Positions 22,691 to 35,639 of a stretch of DNA of 64,000 nucleotides are shown here, piece by piece. The translations under genes and the position numbers were made by a program. Each line of letters begins with the position of its first letter. Within the stretch, counting starts at the first letter, position 1. The DNA is taken from assembly GCA_036023115.1 (NCBI GenBank), contig JAYKKT010000047.1, positions 2,596,501-2,660,500 of the forward strand, in the 5' to 3' direction. The notes beneath the pieces are model-generated. The model worked only from the letters and a program-made list of their open reading frames with translations, did not search any database and was not told where the DNA came from. The stretch comes from Brasenia schreberi. Its lineage: Eukaryota > Streptophyta > Magnoliopsida > Nymphaeales > Cabombaceae.

Positions 22691-23155
22691 TATTACAAAC
22701 AACAACTAAGCCCTTTCCCAATATTTTCAAATAGATGGGGTCAGCTACATGGATTCTTTGTTTCCACATAGCCCTATCATGTGTCATGTTAACAGTTAAC
22801 TCACAATAAGTGAGATCATTGTTTATTGTTTCTTTCCAACACTTTTGTGGTCGTCCTCTATCTCTTTTAATACTTTCCAAATTTAGTTTTTCATACCTTC
22901 CTACATGTTCTTCTTTTGATCTTCTTCCTATACGTTCAAACCATCTTAAACGATATTCTCTTATTTTATCCTCTATTGGTGTCACTCCTAATTTGTTTCT
23001 AATAACCTCATTATGTATACGGTCTTTTCTTGTATGATCATTCATCTATCGTGTCACTCCTAATTTGTTTCTAATAAGCTCATTATGTATACGGTTTTTC
23101 TTGTATGATCGTTCATCCATCTCAACATCTTCATTTCTGTCACACTTATATATTT
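22690..23155 (-). mobile_element. RTE-type LINE 3' fragment with internal duplication
   Basis: Minus-strand reading from about 23045 to 22700 gives HTRKDRIHNEVIRNKLGV, YRLRWFERIGRRSKEE and RDRGRPQKCWKETIN, the same C-terminal segment as the LINEs at 1-650 and 7991-10622. The tail at 22690 is a short CAACAACAAC. A 72-base unit (22979-23050) is tandemly repeated at 23051-23120. Confidence 0.85.
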
Positions 23156-23376
23156 TATTACTGCACAAAAAAAAAATGATTCCGGCAGCTGACATAACGG
23201 GATTCGAAAATGTACTTGGCCTTGGGCCCTTAGTTAAGTCCTGCTCTCCAACCTCTAAAGAAACGGTATCTATTTATTCAACTTTTAAAACTATCAGTTC
23301 AACCCAACCAGAGATTAGCTCAACCCGCTAGTTGGTTCAACCACTTTAAGCTAAGCTAAGGCAATTTGTGTAGCAC

Positions 23377-23489
23377 TAAGAGTGTTAGCTTACCGGGCAG
23401 GGCTCTCGAATCTCGTGATGAAGGCCGTTAGTTCAACTCCCTGGGCATGCATCCCGGCTTCGGAGGCTGTTGTAACAAAAAAAAAGTTA
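23377..23489 (+). mobile_element. tRNA-derived SINE (family B), forward
   Basis: GTTAGCTTACCGGGCAGGG (A box) and GCCGTTAGTTCAACTCCCTG (B box) are followed by GGAGGCTGTTGTAACAAAAAAAAA. The poly-A-like end gives the orientation of this family. Confidence 0.65.
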
Positions 23490-25315
23490 ATTTGTGCAAA
23501 TACCTCTTGAAACTCACTGTATATGTATACACTAATTATGAGAAATGCTTTCAGCATATGCTCTAAACTCAAAACACACACGCACGCACGCACATATCTG
23601 GTTCCTTCTGAACAAAAACCAGTATCTCTGCTTGGTCAGATTGTTCAATCTTGTGTTGGACGTTAAAAGGACAAAACCTTTCAATTGCTATACTCAAATC
23701 CATGTCTATGTGATTTCACATGTATTCATGTGGGTTCTTTCCATGCTATATTTAAAAAAAAAACATTATGGTGGGCAAAGCCAAAGGAAGGAAGATCTTT
23801 AACTGTGCCGAAAGGGCAAAAGGAGGAAAGAAATAAAGATATAAAGGCAGATAAAAAGCCAAAAGGAGAAAGTAAATGCTGTCTCCACGTTTTCACCAAC
23901 AGAAACTTGCTCCTCTTGCATAGTACTGAGAATCCCAGACGTTGCAGCCATCAGAAGCTTCCGCTTCCTTGTAGCAACCGCATTTATTTAAACGAAGATA
24001 AATTAGCATTAAGTTAAACTCAAAAAAAGGAAACTAAAGTATTTATAACATATTTATTGGCATTAGAACAATAGGCATTAAGTAAAAAATAAATTTCAAA
24101 CTTACCTACCAATCATATGGTTTATCTTTCAATTACTGTCAAAGACAGAACTGTGACTCCAACTCGCAGACACTGCGGACCTGTTCATGGACGAGTTGAG
24201 GCAGCTGTCTCTTGCCAAAATTTCCGATTTGTGTCACCTGAACTCACTTAATTAAACTTCGCTTCACCCTTGAAAATTTTCCGTGTCTGCAAATGGTAGT
24301 TCCGAATTTCTACCTATTCGAGGCCAATCTATGACAATTTCTTTTTCTTTTTTTAGTTTCAATGGGGAGCGGAAGCATTATATGAAAGGCCCCCGCCAAT
24401 TATGATCTTGTGAGTAGACTCGTGTAAGGTGAGCTAATGTTTTAAGTGGAATCTATGACAATTTCACCTAGAATGTCCTTGATTATTGAGCATTACTATT
24501 TAGTACATTTTTACTATCCACACACCATAATTTTCATAAATAATCAAAATATCTTTCATATAAATACTCTTTGCTCCTTGGTTTCCTCTCAACATTTTTC
24601 ACTCCTCTCTCACCTAATTCCAGCAAATGCCCACCTAACCAGATCTCTTTGCTCTGATAATGTAGGTTTCACTTAGTATTGTTGTCTTTTTTGCAACTTA
24701 ATATGTATTCTTACGAATCTAATTGAAAAACAACACAGAACAAAAAAGAAAAACAATAAATAAAGAAATAAGAAAAAATAAAACTAAAAACAAAATCAAT
24801 AATAAGAAGAGACACGACTCAATAATATGAAAACAAGAAGAAGAAAAAAAGAGAATAAAAAAATTAAAAATAAAATCAATAAAAATAACTAAAAAACAGA
24901 AAAATTCAAACTAAACCAATAACATAAATCAATAAATCGACGAATTTCCTTTTGAATCAACTAATTTTATCACTTCTTTCTTTCTTTATTTATTTTTTTC
25001 TTTCGATTCTTCTTTTCTTTTTAATAGATTTTGATCTATTTTTATGTTGAAAATGATTGTAGATCGAGTAATAAGTGGTTGAAATAAGTTTGAGAGCAAA
25101 AATCAAACAAATAATGGCCGGAAGAAGGCTCACGCAGGAGAGATAACATCCTACACGAATGATACGCCCACATCTCTTTTATTATAAACATCCTCTTTTG
25201 CCACTTTTCTCAAAATACTTCCAGTTATTATTTCACACTTGATTTTTCGAAATACATTTATCCTGGCTTTGGAAAAAAAGTGTCGTTTATTAGTTGCCAC
25301 ACTTCTCTTTAATTC
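23490..25315. other. Intergenic, no gene; purine then pyrimidine tract
   Basis: A purine-rich, A-rich stretch covers about 24725-24935 (AAAAGAAAAACAATAAATAA type). A pyrimidine-rich stretch follows at about 24970-25030 (TTTCTTTCTTTATTTATTTT). A degraded family A SINE lies near 24356-24435. No exons are recognised. The 110-codon frame at 23685-24017 has no known motif. Confidence 0.4.
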
Positions 25316-25316
25316 T

Positions 25317-25426
25317 TTCTTTTTCTGTTACGAAAGGAGGCCGAAGACTGACAAACGCTTGCACCCCTCTGGAGCAGGCAGAAAGGCGTCAGACCGCAAT
25401 GCCAGTTGAGCTAGCGCTCGTGCTCT
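25317..25426 (-). mobile_element. tRNA-derived SINE (family B), reverse
   Basis: TTTCTGTTACGAAAGGAGGCCGAAG at the left and CAGTTGAGCTAGCGCTCGTG at the right match the reverse layout of family B copies at 40832 and 45033. The B box is weak. Confidence 0.55.
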
Positions 25427-25429
25427 TTT

Positions 25430-25788
25430 TTAAAAAACTTAACCTGTTCTGGTGAGAGAATTCCATCAATTAGTACACCCATTTTATCACGATAGAATCA
25501 TTATGGCCATTCTCAAACATTTGCATTAAAGAAGAATTGAAGATTCATTCCCTACCTTACGGAAACGTTTTGCAAAAGGGTGGTCTGATTATGATCTCTG
25601 CTGCCGAGTAGTAATGAGAGAGAGAGAGCGCAGAAAATACCTCCAATCATGGCCTTCATCTTTTCTTCATGCACCTCACTTTGATTCTTCCTACTCTGCA
25701 TGAACCTAATTCAGAAATCCACAGACACACACAGCGCCGCAGAGAGAGAGAACACTGAGTCTGTGATCGCCCACTTGCAAATTTCACC
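25430..25788 (+). promoter_or_regulatory. Upstream region and leader of the formin gene
   Basis: Contains GAGAGAGAGAGAG-type purine runs at about 25616-25628 and 25741-25750, common in plant 5' leaders. The start codon context is TTTCACCATGAAA. No convincing TATA box could be placed. Confidence 0.35.
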
Positions 25789-28700
25789 ATGAAACCTCCT
25801 CTAGAGGTCTTCATCCTTGTGGCGCTGGCCTTCTCCACCTTCTTTCCTGCTTTCTCAACCGTTAGAGCAGACCCACACTTGAGAAGGATACTACACCACC
25901 CTTTGTTCCCTGCAGACCCACCTGCCCAATCACCCCCTGCTCAAAACGCGCCATTCTTCCCTCTTTCTCCGCCGGGATCACCGGCCAACAATACCAGCAC
26001 CATCCCGACCTCCACCAACTTTTCTAATCAGAAAAATCAATCCATAAAGTCCGCTGGGAAAATCCTCATTGCAGTTTCAGCCTCACTTGCAGCGCTGCTT
26101 CTAGTATTTGTATCAGCTTGCATCTGGCACAATCGCGGGAGTCGTTATCCGACGCAGTCGGAGAAGCTAGTCAATCGAGTAGATGCCAACAAACATAGAT
26201 CCGAAGAAAACAGCCGGTTCCCGGCACCGGAGACATCTGGAGCCTCGCAATTCCTCTACATTAGAACCATGGAGCCTTCAAGAGGAGGATGTGGAGAAAT
26301 CAAGAATTCACCATATCACAGGTTGAGTGAGAGCCACATCAGGCTGGATATGCACCAACCAAGCCCGGAACTTCAGCCCCTGCCACAGCTGACCAGGCTG
26401 CAGAAATGGTGTCCTCCGTCATTGGCGTCCCCGGAAGAAGAGGAATCCTATCACAGAACAAGAGCCTCCTTAGCCGGGAGCAATTCAAGCCTTCTCGGAC
26501 TATCTCTGCAGCGAAGTTTTACTTTTTCTACCACCAGCACTGCCACCACCAACACCACCAGTACAAGCACAACAGGAGGAGGTTCTACGCCCCCTCGTCT
26601 CGCTGGAAGCCCCACGATCGCCATCAGAATGGGTTCTGTACCGTCACCAAACCTAGAACCAATGCTGCTTCCGCAACAATTATCGTCACCTCAACCTGAA
26701 ACTGCGTCTCCACCGAAAATCGGAGTGAAATTCGCATTGTCACTTTCGCCTCTGGCGGGTCAATCCTCTTCTTCTTCTGTACAATGTCTTCCATCAGCAT
26801 TATCACAGAGATCTCATCATCGACCGCCGCCACCGCCTCCTCCGCCACCATTATTACGGCCACTACCACCACCATCATCAATGTTGTCGAAGTCACCACC
26901 ATCGCAACAGTCACAGTTAACAGCACCACCGCCGCCGCCGCTGTCGCCGGCACAACGACAGCACCCGGTATTGAACAGCAGGCTGCCTGAACCATGCCCT
27001 CCACCAATGGCACTTCAAGCCCAAAATGGAGCTCAAACCGTTGAATATAAAGGTTCAGATCATGACAGAACCGAGAAACCAGCACCTGTTCCACTTGTCA
27101 CTGAGGATTCATCCTCAAAGAAGTTCAATGAAACAGAAGCTAATAGTGTAAAGCCTACATTGAAGCCTCTGCACTGGGACAAAGTCCGGGCCAGTTCGGA
27201 CAGTGTCATGGTCTGGGACAGACTGAAAACAAGTTCTTTCCAGTAAGAATCAAAACCTTAAAATTTCAAGTTAACTTTCTTGTCCAATACTTTTAATATG
27301 AAGCACAGGAACAGTTACACGTTTAAAGACTAAGTAGCCTACTTGGCCATCTATGTGAAAACTGCTCACTGTCAACGGAAAACTTGGTGAAGTCCATTAG
27401 CTGTGCGGATAATCCAATTGACTCTCTTTGAGTTACTTTTTACCCTACCCTCCAAGTTCGTGTATGGTCCCATATTCAAAACTGTAGGATCTTGAGATCT
27501 TATGTGTGGTTTTACTTGCCTAACTATATGAGCCCATGGTTGTTTTTTTGCAGACTAGATGAAGACATGATTGAGACTTTATTCATCTGCAACTCTGCAA
27601 AACAAGCTCAAAAGGAGCAACCAAATAGACATGTGTCTCCTGCTGTTGTGAGTAGGAGCAGGATACTTGACCCCCAAAAATCCCAAAACATAGCGATACT
27701 ACTAAGAGCATTAAATGTGACAAAAGAGGAAGTGTGTGAGGCACTCCTGGAAGGTGAGAATCAAACTTTTCTGCCTTTTGGTCTCACAATTGTTTCGTTT
27801 CATTTGTTAGTTATATTAATGCATGAAAATTGAACTCTTAACCCATATCTGGATTCAGTCAAGTCGCTAAGCTGTCAACAGTCATTTCCCAGGATGTGCT
27901 GAAGGCACCCTAGCTAGTTATTAGCATATTGTGAACAGTTGAAAGAACTAGAGTTGGCCATGTCACACCATTTTAAACTCCATGATAACGGGAAGTTATT
28001 TGAGAATCTAGTTTTCATGAATATAGAGAAAATTGGGACTTCAGAACTGTCAAAAAAACAGAGGTCGTGGCATGAGCTCCTGAAGTTAGAAGCATCAACA
28101 GGACAAGGATATATTTTTGTGTACTAGTGCTTAATTACTATAGCATTGTGAAGTCAAAAGAAGCAAGCCAAATACAATTAAAAAAAGTACCACATGTGCA
28201 TAACAGGAAGGTTTGAGACATTAGTGCAATGGTTCCACTGAATTAAGGTGAACGTAACTGAGGAAAAATTTAAATCAATATTCTTGTAATAATGTTTGTT
28301 TCAAGGAAATGGCCATAACCTAGTAAGGCAACCTTTGAATTCACAAACCTTAGTCTGGGGCTAACTGAGCAACAGTTGGTCTTCTCCCTCATATGCTCAC
28401 AGCAAATCCACGAAATAAACTCAGAACTTAATCTTTTGGAAATCCACAAAACCCATTGGGCTGTGATCCACCGAGCTGACCTACAAAAATAAAGTCCTTG
28501 CTCAACATGAAAGCGTATGGATCCATGAATTTCTAGTATGAATGATTAATGAAGATCCGTCTATTCATTGTTCTGTTTTATTCGACCTCCTAGATGTATC
28601 ATCTACTAGTTGATACCAATTTACATGGTCATAGAAGGTTTTTGCCTCTAGAGATGCACATGGAATAAGGATCAGTGCTTTATAAGATGCACGATAAAAG

Positions 28701-31109
28701 TTTCTAAAGTAGAAGCAATAGGAGGGCTACCTGGAATTATCAGATGTCACAAGCACATATGGAAGAAGCTAGCACTAGCAGATGCTCTCAAGAATTGGAT
28801 CTTGTACACTAACGTTGTAATCCATTCGTAGGTCATCCTACGTGCATGTGTTTGATCTTCGGTGATCAATCTTCTTGTTAATCATGTATTAGCTAGGGAG
28901 ATTATAGAAATGAAATAGATTATTAAGAAAAAGAAAAGGAGAACCTGAATTCATCATATACTGCTATAACAATGCATCGAGAACAAGAGTCAGCCCCAGC
29001 ATACAGTTAATCAGTATAATGAAGCACGACCTTTCAGAAAAGAAGAATGAAGAACCTTAAATCAGAACAGAGTTATATTCATAGAATCACATTTACGCGC
29101 ATATATACTTGTTCTTAACTCTTTCCGGAATACTGATCAGGCCTAGGAGTAGTCTTTTTTTACTGCTAGTTTCTGGCAGTAGTTACCTAGGGTTTCTTGA
29201 TATTTCCATTACTTTGACAGCAATTTTCTAACAATGATATTGAATGATAAGAAACACAAAAATACATGTTTATGAAAGACAAGTTATTGAACTCTCAAGG
29301 ATGGGGAAGGGAGAAACTGTTGGTGATAGCAAATTTCCACAATTTAACATTAGAAAATTTGCAGATATTATAAAAGAACGAGTGAGTGTGGGAGAAATCT
29401 CGTTTTGGACCTTCAGCCTTGGTTTTAATCTGCATAAGCAATGAGTTGATGACCATGTTATCCAGCAAATTTGATTAAGCTATGGATATCGTTTTGGTAG
29501 TTATTTCATAATCGACAGTTGATGTTAGATTAGCCCAATAAATCTCGTCACCATAAAGCAAGTAACCTTTACGTATTGCCAATATATGCATCTACGGACA
29601 CAATTCCTGGTTCTGTAATCCATATGGGTTCTTCACAAGAATCTTTCTATTGCAACAGGCAACCCTGAAGGTTTTGGTGCAGAACTTCTGGAAACTTTGT
29701 TAAAGATGGCTCCAACCAAAGAGGAAGAAATAGAACTTCAGGAATACAATGGAGATATGTCAAAACTTGGCACCGCAGAGAGATTTCTCAAGGCTATTTT
29801 GGATGTGCCCTTTGCCTTCAAACGAGTTGATGCAATGCTTTATATGGTAAATTTTAAGGCAGAAGTGAGGTATCTCAGGAAATCCTTTGGAACCTTGGAG
29901 GTAATCTATGTTGATCTGCATATAGACTTGACAAGATTTAGTTGAGTAAAAGTCATAATGTGTCAAATCGTGTCCAAAAACCTAATGCTAATTGAGTTTA
30001 TACTTACCCACAGCAAATGAATTAAGAAAAAGAGGCGAAACAAACAAATAGATGCTAACCAGACTATGATATTCACCTTTTCTTGTTTGTTTGTCTCTCC
30101 TCTTTTTTAATTCACTCGTTGAGTGCAAGTATCAAAATCAGGATTGATTTATCATTCCCAGGTTTGGCCAAGATTTAACAAGTTACGACTTTTAGCCCAC
30201 TAAATTGAGAATAGGTGGCTTCTCAAGTAACATGCGTTTGTTTCCCCAACTAAACTGACAAATTATAACTGAACCCTTCCTCAGGCGGCATGCGAAGAAT
30301 TAAGAAGCAGCCACCTATTCCTCAGATTACTTGAAGCTGTACTTAGAACAGGAAACAGGATGAACGGTGGGACAAACCGAGGCGATGCAGAGGCATTTAA
30401 GCTTGATACATTTCTGAAGCTCGCTGATATCAAAGGAACAGATGGTAAAACAACGGTCCTGCACTTTGTTGTTCAAGAGATCATCAGATCAGAAGGTCAG
30501 GGAATCTGCAGTAATGAAGAAGATCAACATTATGTAGTCAAACATAAAGGTGGACTTGATAAAGAACAATGGACTGTTACTCGAAACAATCTCAAGCAGC
30601 AAGGTTTGAAGGTTGTTTCAGGACTAGCTAATGATCTCAGTAATGTAAAGAAGGCAGCTGGGATGGATTCGGATGTCCTAAGCAGCTACGTATCAAAGCT
30701 CGCTATGGGACTGGAAAAGATAAATTTGGTCTTGCAACTGGAAGACGCACATGCAAACAAAGAAAGTGAGAACAAGCAATTCTCTGAATCCATGAAACAA
30801 TTCCTTACAAAAGCTGAAGCAGAAATACTAAGAGTGAAGGCTGAAGAAAGTGTTGCTCTATCGCTGGTTAAAGAAATAACGGAGTACTTTCATGGAGATG
30901 CAGCAAAGGAGGAGGCACACCCTCTCAGGATATTTGTGATTGTGAGGGATTTCCTCTCAGTTTTGGATAAAGTTTGTAAAGACGTAGGGATAGTGCAAGA
31001 GAGAAAGATCTCTGCTCAATCTTTTCAGATACCGGGGAGTTCTCCCTTACCATTTTTCCCGAGGTTTAGAAATCTGGAAAGTTCGGATGATGGAAGTTTC
31101 TCACCATAG
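25789..31109 (+). CDS. Class I formin (actin nucleator)
   Basis: Four exons join in frame: 25789-27242, 27554-27753, 29659-29900 and 30285-31109. Together they give 907 codons including stop (906 residues); all introns are GT...AG. Residues 1-27 form a signal peptide, followed by a Pro-rich extracellular part. A membrane helix lies at about 91-113 ([20 protein letters not shown]). A Ser/Pro linker and an FH1 poly-Pro region follow at about 340-395. FH2 runs from about 453 ([13 protein letters not shown]) through [31 protein letters not shown] and a helical end. Class I plant formins sit in the plasma membrane or endomembranes, nucleate and cap actin filaments, and link the cell wall to the cytoskeleton. 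Length is near that of AtFH6-type proteins, but I cannot name the paralogue. It appears intact. Intron 2 is long (1905 bases) with no obvious transposon. Confidence 0.93.
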
Positions 31110-31185
31110 CATCTAACTGGGATTAGTTATGCTGACTTTCTACAAAATCAAATGGATAAAACTGAAAGAAAATGCATTCAGATGG

Positions 31186-31715
31186 TTATGTAAGACAAGA
31201 AGTTATGTTTGAAGTAATTGACGGGACTCTCCAATCCTCGCCCGGAGTTTCTTTACTCCAGATGGTCCTGCCGATCCTCCTTGGTGTCCTTGCAACAATC
31301 GAGTAGCAGCGATCTTGTCTCTTAACCAAAAGGAGAAGAGAACGAAGAAAGGTGCGATTTATGGTTGCCGACAGACGGATCCCCAAGGAGGATTCTTTCC
31401 GGGGTTTTTTTTGTTTATCTTGTAGAGTGCGCAGCTCTCAAAATTTATAGAGCAATGCCTTCCATTTTCCAGCTCACTCCCTCCCTCTTTCTTGTATGTG
31501 CTTTCTGCTAGGAGATCTTAGTTGTTGATTTTATAAACTGTTTCACGAAAACGGAAGATGATCAGTCTGCATTTTCGTGGATGTACATGCTCGGTGACCA
31601 TTCAAGCCAAGTAATCTTACATATTCGTTTTACCTCCGACTTTTGTGGGGTTTGTCAAGTCATATTATCTATGATTGTTTTGCAATCATTGCCCCTTATG
31701 TGTGGTTTCTTACCT
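31186..31715 (-). repeat. Candidate copia 3' LTR
   Basis: Directly beyond the end of the copia polyprotein (minus strand). In that orientation a CTCTATAAATTTTGAG motif (TATA-box-like) at about 31445-31460 is followed by a region typical of an LTR leader. No second copy is visible at the other end of the element and terminal TG...CA could not be fixed, so it could also be unrelated flank or formin 3' UTR. Confidence 0.3.
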
Positions 31716-31717
31716 AC

Positions 31718-34700
31718 GCAACAATCAAACATATCTCAAACTCATGTTTGTAACATATTTTGAGAAAAAATCCTCCGTTATGCCTTTAATATAGGGATCT
31801 GTAAACATATCGATAATAGGCATATATGAGAGATATTTTCTTTCTCGTAACCATTTCATGAACATAATGGTCTTTAACCATTATATGCTTACTTTTGGAG
31901 TTATCAACTCCACTCCGAATCAGAGTAATTGCTCCATTGTTGTCACAATAAATAACAACCGACTCGTTGGCTATATTCATCTTTAAATCACGAATGAAGT
32001 GGTTTATACAAACAATACTTATTACAACCATAAAGCAAGCCACATACTCATCTTCCTTTGTATGCAATGCTATATAGTCCTGTTTCTTACGTGCTTAAGA
32101 AACAACTCCATCTCCAAATAAGAATATTTGTTCAGAGGTTGATTTGTTGTCTTTTTTGCTCTAACCAAAGTCAATATCTAAGTATCTTATCACTTTCAGT
32201 TCATTTGCTTGAAAGCAAAGTTTCAAGTCTTTTGTTCATTTGAGATATCTTAAAACCTTTTTCACCTGCCAACTAGGATTCCTTTGATATCTACTTAAAA
32301 AATTAACAATAAAACTAATATCAAGTCTTATACACAACATAGCAATAATCAAGATACCAACAACTTCTACATAAGAAACATTAGGCTTATCGTCTCCTTC
32401 ACCGGGACAATCAACTTTATTCAATTTGACCCATTTTGCAAAAGGCTTGCATTTACCCATTTTAAATTTCTTCAAGATATAATCGATATCTCTCTTGACT
32501 TAGGCATAAGAGTTTAGATTCTTTGTCTCGAGAAATCTTTATACCGAGGATATAAGACGCTTCACTCATATCCTTCATTTCGAACTTAGAGTTTAACCAT
32601 GACTTGGTTTTGACAATCATCTTATTGTCATTCTCAGTCAACAATATGTCATCTACATATAACGATAAGATGACAAAGCGGCTCCTACTGTTCGAGACAT
32701 AAACAAAGTAGCCAAATTCATTAGCTACAAATCTAAGTCCAATTATAGTATTTTGAAAGGTCAAATACCATTGACGAAATAACTCTTTAAGGCCATATAG
32801 ATATTTTTTAAACCTATATACTTTATCTTATTTTCCTTTAACAATATATCAATATGTTGTTGTATATATATAATTTCATCTAAATCTCTATTTAAAAAAG
32901 TAATTTTTACCTCTAACTGATGGAAATCTAAATCATAATATGCTGAAATTTTGTAATAGGAGAATATATCTCAACATAATCTATCCCTCTTTTTGAGTAA
33001 AACCTTTTGCAAGCAACCTCACCTTAAACTTGTCGATAAACCCATCGACTTTATATTTATTTTTAAGTACCCACTTATAACCTATGACTTTTCTTATTTT
33101 TCGCAAATGAGTCAATTCTTATACTTGATTTTTCTCAATGAATTCAATTTTCTCATCAATAACCTTTTCTCAGTATGACAATTCAGATAAGTTAAAAGCC
33201 TACTGATATATCAAGTTACCAATTAACTCATCTAAATCCACTGAATTGTATACTTTCTTTGAAAAGTAACTATGGTAAATCTTTTAGTAGGACGGTATGA
33301 CCCTAGGTCTTTTACGTCCACTTAAAGTTTCAGTTTGTTCAAGAAGATTATTTATACGTTCAAATGATGATGGATCTAGATCTACTAGATCGTCAATATA
33401 TTTATCATCATTTTCATGGATGTTATTCTTAATGTCCTCTAAGAATTCAACATCCAAGCTTTCTATTAATCCACCCCTTATGATAAAACTAATGTCCTTT
33501 AGATCCTTTAAGATATCCAATAAATATAAATCTCAAGGACCTATTGTCTAGCTTGTTTCTATACTGGTCAAGGATCTTCACATGATCTATAGATCTCCAC
33601 ATCTTGAGATAACCTAGGTTTGATTTTCTTACAAACCACATCTTATATGGTGTAGAGAATACAACTTTATAAGGTATTCTATTGAGTATATATATAGCTA
33701 TACTTACTGCTTCTCTCTAAAATATTCTTTGTAAAGAAACAACTATCAACAGATACCTTGTCATATTAAATAAGGTCTTGTTATATTTTTTTGCTACATC
33801 ATTATGTTGAGGTGTCTTAAAAATTATATTTTGCTTTGTAATACTAAAGTCTATAAAATTTTCAAAATTTTACAGAGGTGTACTCTCAATCTCTGTCTAA
33901 TCTAACTCTCAATCTCTATCTAATCTCAAGACTTTGATTGTATGATCTAGTTGGTTCTTAACTTCTTGCTTATATTATTTGAATACTTCAAATGCTTCAT
34001 ATTTATGTGCTAAGAGATATATGTATATATATCTCAAGTAATCATCGATAAAGGTTATAAAATAAACATTTTCTCGATGTGATCTTACTATAAATGGTCC
34101 ACGTAAATAAGTATGAATGATTTCTAGCAAGGTTGTTACCCTTGTTATTTTTTTGGAAAATATTTGTCTTGATATTTTCTCTTGTATACAGGCTTCACAT
34201 TTATCGAAAGTGTTTTATTGAAATCCTGACAATAAGTTTAAGTCGGATAACTTCCTCAACTTTTTCATACTTGTTTGCCCTAGGCATTTATGTCACACAT
34301 TAATATCAATGAATATAAGCGGAAGAACCTTCATTTTTATTTATATTCAACTTAAACAAACTATGTTCAACATCAAATTGACTAGAGAAGAATACTCTCT
34401 AATGTTTTCCTACTGTTAGTTTGCTAGAAACAAACCTGACTTTAAAGCCCATCTTAACTAAGACAGGGACCGAAACCAGATTGTACCTTATAGTTGGCAC
34501 AATCAATATATCAATAAAAACAACCGGTGTGCCTTACATGAATCCTAAAGGACCCCACTCCAAGGATATGAAAAAAGGTATTATTTCTTATTGTATTTCT
34601 TTAGGTCTATAATCTCTTTCTTGTTTTTTGAAATATGTCTCATTGTTTTACGGTCAATCCACCAACCAGTTATCGGACGGTCAATGTACAAGCATTCATA

Positions 34701-35629
34701 TACTACACAAATTATGTCATGTTTCTTCGATTGTCTGCATTGTTCGGTGTTTCTCCCGTTCTTCTTATTACGACAATCCCTCTTATAGTGTCTCACTTTA
34801 TTACAGTTAAACACTTAATCCGAAAAAAGGTTTCTTGTATTTTCTTAAAAGGTTGATCACCTTTTTTTTGTTTTAGTGTTGGACCCTATCTCATCTTGAG
34901 CTACTAACAATTTATCTTTTTTATTTTTATTCATGTGCTCTTGCTCAACTGCTAGTTTGAGGGGTAATTCTGAAAGACTTGTCTCAACTCTTAGTCTAAG
35001 GGCGGTGGTGACTATGTTCCATGATGAGGGAAGACTCTTTAGTATTGTGAATATCTGCATTGGTAACATATGGTTAACATGTTCTACTACATTATCTCTT
35101 TCTTTTATTTTGTAGAAGTTATATTTTTATAGTAATAATTGAATATGAAGCTTAGTTATAGTGTCATACTTAGTTGTTATTGAGTCAAACAGCTCTTTTG
35201 TGGTCTCATACTTTTCAAAAACCCTAATGAGATCATCCTCTATATATATTAACATAATAGTTCTTACTATCGTGTCATCTTTTAGAAATATTTTATATAT
35301 TTCTTTTTGTTGCTTAGTTGTATCGGGGGTAGTGGTTGTATAATTTCTCTTAGTACATAGTTTACACCTTTTAGTGTAAGAGTCAATGATATTCTTCTTT
35401 TTCATGTTTCAAAATTAAGACCATTTAATTTTTTCGTTTTTATCAATTCGGATATACATATTCTGGAGTTTGTTTTTATGTGTTTGACAAAAATAACAAT
35501 AAGATTCTCTAAAAAGGAAACATATAACGAGCAATATATAACAAATAGCCAACCATTAAGATGTATATTGTAGAGTATCCATCTAAAAATTGTAAATAAC
35601 TTAAGGTACTTAAAAGCAATTTCAAACAT
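31718..35629 (-). mobile_element. Ty1/copia retrotransposon, degraded
   Basis: Minus-strand order is gag, protease, integrase, reverse transcriptase, RNase H, as in copia. Gag: about 35405-34860, with a zinc knuckle FNCNKVRHYKRDC near 34810. Protease-like WWIDRKTMRHI near 34650 has lost the D-S/T-G triad. Integrase core: HRENVYFITFIDDY near 34050, and TPYKMWFVRKSNLGY near 33640. Reverse transcriptase: 32764-32236 with SLYVDDILL. RNase H: 32067-31786 with VVIYCDNNGAI and KSKHIMVKDH. The last conserved piece, DMFTDPYIKGITEDFFSKY, ends with a stop near 31718 in a shifted frame. Many stops and frameshifts make it inactive. It is inserted about 600 bases beyond the formin stop codon, in opposite orientation. 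Confidence 0.88.
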
Positions 35630-35639
35630 ATTTTAAGTA

